64,000 nt of DNA from Pseudovibrio sp000156235 (lineage in GTDB: Bacteria; Pseudomonadota; Alphaproteobacteria; Rhizobiales; Stappiaceae), in assembly GCF_000156235.1 (NCBI RefSeq), contig NZ_DS996811.1:62001-126000 (forward strand). Direction: 5' to 3'. Both the position numbers and the translations under genes were made by a program. This document shows, piece by piece, positions 61,495-64,000 of the stretch. Every line of letters begins with the position of its first letter. Position 1 is the stretch's first letter. A model generated the notes under the pieces. It ran no database searches, was not told where the DNA came from, and saw only the letters and a list, made by a program, of their open reading frames with translations.

Positions 61495-62157
61495 TCAATC
61501 GACAAGAGGGAAACTGTCTTTTTCCTTATAGAGCAATGTCAAAGATACACGTTCATCTTGATCGATGTTAAAATTTTGACCTTGGTGTGAAAATGAGTAC
61601 TTGTTTACGAGATAATACAATCCACTCGCCAAAAAGGGTTGGGCGTTATCACACTTGAAGCTTTTAACCCCGTTGAGATGGTGATACTTTTTTGAGTAAT
61701 TCAGTCCAGGATCAAAGTCGAGAATAGATAAAAAGCTTCCCGGACTCAGTACTCTATCAACCTCAGAAATTGTTTTTAAGTAATCCTGTCGATCAACCAA
61801 ATACAGAAAGAAACCCAAGTGAACAAAATCACAACTGTTGTCTTCTATAGGAAGTGCATCTGACACACCCTGTAGCACTTTGACATTTTCGTAATTCAGT
61901 TGTCCAAATTTTACAGCCTCTTCGCTTGGTTCGATGCCAATGCCTTTAGCATTTAAGGAGTGAGCTAAGTTACTCAAACGATTTCCTGCACCACATCCAA
62001 TCTCAGCTATTGTTGTGATATCTGTTTTGAAGTCTTGAAGCCATTCAGACAGACTCGCAACAACCCTATCTTCATCATGGCAAATCAGCGCCTGGATGTT
62101 TCGTTTGAACCAGTTATCTGCTTCACCTTCAAGGAAGGCTTGTTTGTTGAGCGACAT
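61495..62157 (-). CDS. Class I SAM-dependent methyltransferase
   Basis: A 220-residue soluble methyltransferase. The SAM-binding motif I is TTIAEIGCGAGNRLSNLAHS near residue 50, acidic motif II GIGIEPSEEAVKFG near 75, and motif IV CDFVHLGFFLYLVDRQDYLK near 110. The start follows GGAGG. It is placed downstream of pseG on the minus strand and convergent with the aminotransferase. It may add an O- or N-methyl group to the pseudaminic acid or the glycan chain; the acceptor is not shown. Confidence 0.85.
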   Translation of the reverse strand: MSLNKQAFLEGEADNWFKRNIQALICHDEDRVVASLSEWLQDFKTDITTIAEIGCGAGNRLSNLAHSLNAKGIGIEPSEEAVKFGQLNYENVKVLQGVSDALPIEDNSCDFVHLGFFLYLVDRQDYLKTISEVDRVLSPGSFLSILDFDPGLNYSKKYHHLNGVKSFKCDNAQPFLASGLYYLVNKYSFSHQGQNFNIDQDERVSLTLLYKEKDSFPLVD

Positions 62158-62298
62158 CCCGCCTCCAACCCTACGTAATCAATAAATACATAATATGTAA
62201 TATTTCACATGCGTAAAATTTATGCAGGGTAACTTTAGGAGATGTCAAATGCAATTTTATGAAATGTTTGTTACCAGACCAATCCTTCCACTTTTGCT

Positions 62299-63378
62299 CT
62301 ATTGAGCTTGGCACACCACTAGTTTTGATACACTTTCAGTTCCGTAACCGTCTACTAGGTTCGCTGCAACATCACTGGATTTTTGAAGATTCTCAGTTCT
62401 ACTCAAATAGTGAAATGCTGCTGTAAACTCAGAGACATCAAGTTTTGATACTAGCTTAGCGACACCCATTTCATCTATTATTCTGGATAGTGTTTCCTGA
62501 TTATCAGCAAGGCTGAAGATGATGCTAGGAACTCCCAGACAAGCTCGTTCCCAAGATGTGCTGCCTGCTGCGCCGATGCAAAGGTCAGCAGCACTCATGA
62601 GTTCGGCCATATTCTCTACATTTTGAAGAACGGTAACATCAAGAGTTATAGCCTGTTTCTTCACCGCGTCAGCATGTACAGCGCTTGCACCCAACACAAC
62701 AGTCACGTTGAGTTTTGAAAACTCTGGCAATGCGTATAAGCAATCCAACAACCAGCCTGAAACATTGTCTTTATCAGCGCCACCCATGGTGATGAGGATA
62801 TTTTTCAACTCAGGATTTTTTCTGCGCGCAAGGCTAGCTGGTCGTGCGGTGGCAAACTCAGGACGGAGAAGTGCAAACCTTGGGCCTGTCAGTATCCTGC
62901 AGGTCTCTGGTACTAACTGTTTATAGGTTTCTTGCTCTCGGCCTACATTTTGATCAAGCAAAACATCAGCAACATGAGCCCGATCAAAAAGATCATCAAT
63001 TACAAGCAGTTTACAGGCTTCAGGCAGTACCTGCTGTTCCCAGCGGGCATCAAGTGCATAGTGATCTAACACAATCCAGTCTGGTTGAAACTGATTGGTT
63101 ACACGTTGCGTATCGACGGCATCGACCTCCCACGCGGTTCCCAACCAGGAAGCGTGAGATACATCATCCTGTCTTTGTTGAAAGGGTACTCCAACAGGCA
63201 AATGAGTAAGAGAATGGCCTTTTTTCTCAACCAACTCTGCAAGTGATTGAGGGATAAACCGGCAGATGAAATGGCATCTGGCACCTTCATTTTGAAGTGC
63301 ATCAGCTAGAGTAAGGCATCTCATGATGTGCCCGGTTCCAATCTCAGCAGATGCATCTGCTCTGAATGCGACCCTCAT
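62299..63378 (-). CDS. pseG: UDP-2,4-diacetamido-2,4,6-trideoxy-beta-L-altropyranose hydrolase
   Basis: A 359-residue GT-B-fold hydrolase that releases the altropyranose from UDP before condensation by PseI. The N-terminal motif RADASAEIGTGHIMRCLTLA carries the catalytic His17, matching His17 of Campylobacter PseG. LNVTVVLGASAVHADAVKKQ and CIGAAGSTSWERACLGVPSI lie in the C-terminal domain. The ribosome-binding stretch GGATAAAGTAGG directly before the ATG is the last part of the right inverted repeat, so its translation signal belongs to the duplicated segment. It follows glycosyltransferase copy 2 by 13 bases. Confidence 0.93.
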   Translation of the reverse strand: MRVAFRADASAEIGTGHIMRCLTLADALQNEGARCHFICRFIPQSLAELVEKKGHSLTHLPVGVPFQQRQDDVSHASWLGTAWEVDAVDTQRVTNQFQPDWIVLDHYALDARWEQQVLPEACKLLVIDDLFDRAHVADVLLDQNVGREQETYKQLVPETCRILTGPRFALLRPEFATARPASLARRKNPELKNILITMGGADKDNVSGWLLDCLYALPEFSKLNVTVVLGASAVHADAVKKQAITLDVTVLQNVENMAELMSAADLCIGAAGSTSWERACLGVPSIIFSLADNQETLSRIIDEMGVAKLVSKLDVSEFTAAFHYLSRTENLQKSSDVAANLVDGYGTESVSKLVVCQAQ

Positions 63379-64000
63379 CCTACTTTATCCTTCACACATC
63401 ATAACCATATTTTCTGAGTATCCGATGCCAGCGTTTTCGGATGGAGCGTTTTAGGCGGGAGGTGATGGTGTTGGCGCGTTTGGGCTGGTAGGGGTCGTCC
63501 ACATGAGCACCACCGCCAATGTGATGGCAGGCACCAGGGTCCAGAAATGCAACCATCCAGCCATCCTTTTTCATGATCATGGAAATGCGTTCTTCTGTGC
63601 CATATTGCTCATAAGGGCCATAGGTGTCCCACAACTCCTTGCGCACCAGACCTGGGTTGAAGGAAAAGCTCAGCCATTCCGGGTGAATGTCCACTGGCAT
63701 CACTGCGTATTTGACACCGTCCACTTCCTTGCGGATGCAGTTGTCCTGAAACCTTTGCTGCAAATCGGAGAGTTTGCGCACACAAACAACGCTGACTTTG
63801 GGTTCAGCTGCCATTACCGCCTTACACGCTGCAATGGTGCTGCCAGCTTCAAACAGCCAGTCATCCTCACCATGGAAGATAAAAGGTGTGCTCACATGCG
63901 CGTACATCTTGTCGATGGACTTCATCTGTCCGAGCTGTGGCTGGTTCAGCAGAACTTCGGTATCCGGATAGTTCTCAGCAACCCAGCTTTGAATTTCTGC
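63379..64000 (-). repeat. Inverted repeat, right arm (at least 622 bp, cut by window end)
   Basis: Reverse complement of 52426-53047. The arm ends exactly at the base before the pseG start codon. The other side is cut at the window edge, so the total repeat may include the whole glycosyltransferase and its promoter. Between the arms lie 10,331 bases holding the pse cluster. Confidence 0.95.
63392..64000 (-). CDS. GT-A glycosyltransferase, copy 2 of the inverted duplicate, 5' end beyond window
   Basis: The visible 202 codons plus stop encode the same residues as 54-255 of the copy at 52267-53034, including FIFHGEDDWLFEAG and the basic tail. The 5' end is outside the window, so it is not known whether the gene is complete. 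The frame shows no stop or frameshift. It reads towards pseG and is probably its operon leader. Confidence 0.9.
   Translation of the reverse strand, partial: AEIQSWVAENYPDTEVLLNQPQLGQMKSIDKMYAHVSTPFIFHGEDDWLFEAGSTIAACKAVMAAEPKVSVVCVRKLSDLQQRFQDNCIRKEVDGVKYAVMPVDIHPEWLSFSFNPGLVRKELWDTYGPYEQYGTEERISMIMKKDGWMVAFLDPGACHHIGGGAHVDDPYQPKRANTITSRLKRSIRKRWHRILRKYGYDV

Noticed and set aside
52426..64000. Inverted repeats as ends of a composite transposon
   Set aside because: The repeated sequence is a glycosyltransferase gene; no transposase gene, terminal short inverted repeats or target-site duplications were seen within the window.
1..64000. tRNA, rRNA, CRISPR arrays, prophage or integrase genes
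   Set aside because: Looked for on both strands; I saw no clover-leaf with CCA-type end, no spaced direct repeats, and no recombinase or phage structural motifs.

Overview
The window looks like a piece of a draft chromosome from a marine alphaproteobacterium. The genome style (several sugar ABC importers, a TctCBA carboxylate importer, FadR- and LacI-type local regulators, many GTG/TTG starts) and gene content suggest a Stappiaceae/Rhodobacterales-like organism such as Pseudovibrio; this is inference from gene content, with no rRNA or marker gene to confirm it. A run of Ns at 10376-11103 shows the sequence is scaffolded.

Layout. (1) 1-6187, minus strand: one operon, gntR - metC-like lyase - sugar-type ABC importer (binding protein, two permeases, ATPase, the last cut by the window edge). 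(2) 6364-6849: a small cysteine-rich protein of unknown function with its own terminator. (3) 7066-14576, plus strand: a lacI gene, a palindromic operator, a second sugar ABC importer (damaged by the N gap) and a glycoside hydrolase, closed by a strong terminator. (4) 14585-18895, minus strand: a small glyoxalase-superfamily protein, a DSD1-type PLP enzyme and an AceE-like E1 dehydrogenase. (5) 19050-26358: abrB and tctABC (minus) divergent from tctDE and a periplasmic binding protein (plus). (6) 26439-36065: a mixed region with a GNAT enzyme, MFS exporter, Tat-exported cyclase, metallo-beta-lactamase-fold hydrolase, a large coiled-coil protein, a TetR / membrane protein / PhyH dioxygenase / Mpo1-like unit, a small secreted protein and another GNAT enzyme.

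(7) 36177-51226, plus strand: the most unusual part, a 15-kb operon of three giant proteins (3053, 703 and 1250 residues) without signal peptides, membrane segments or catalytic motifs that I can recognise. The first has six or more diverged repeats of about 200-300 residues followed by a DUF6603-like domain; the other two carry distinctive motifs of uncharacterised large proteins. Overlap or near-overlap of all three genes argues that they work together. This is the best candidate for an undescribed system.

(8) 51384-64000: a surface-glycan region. After an LPS-core-type glycosyltransferase comes an AT-rich, complete pseudaminic acid pathway (PseB, C, H, G, I, F) with an aldo/keto reductase, a class III aminotransferase, a methyltransferase and a capsule-type glycosyltransferase. 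The whole cluster is enclosed by two inverted copies, at least 622 bp long and apparently identical, of another glycosyltransferase gene. Such an arrangement could allow inversion of the 10.3-kb pse segment. The second copy runs off the window end.
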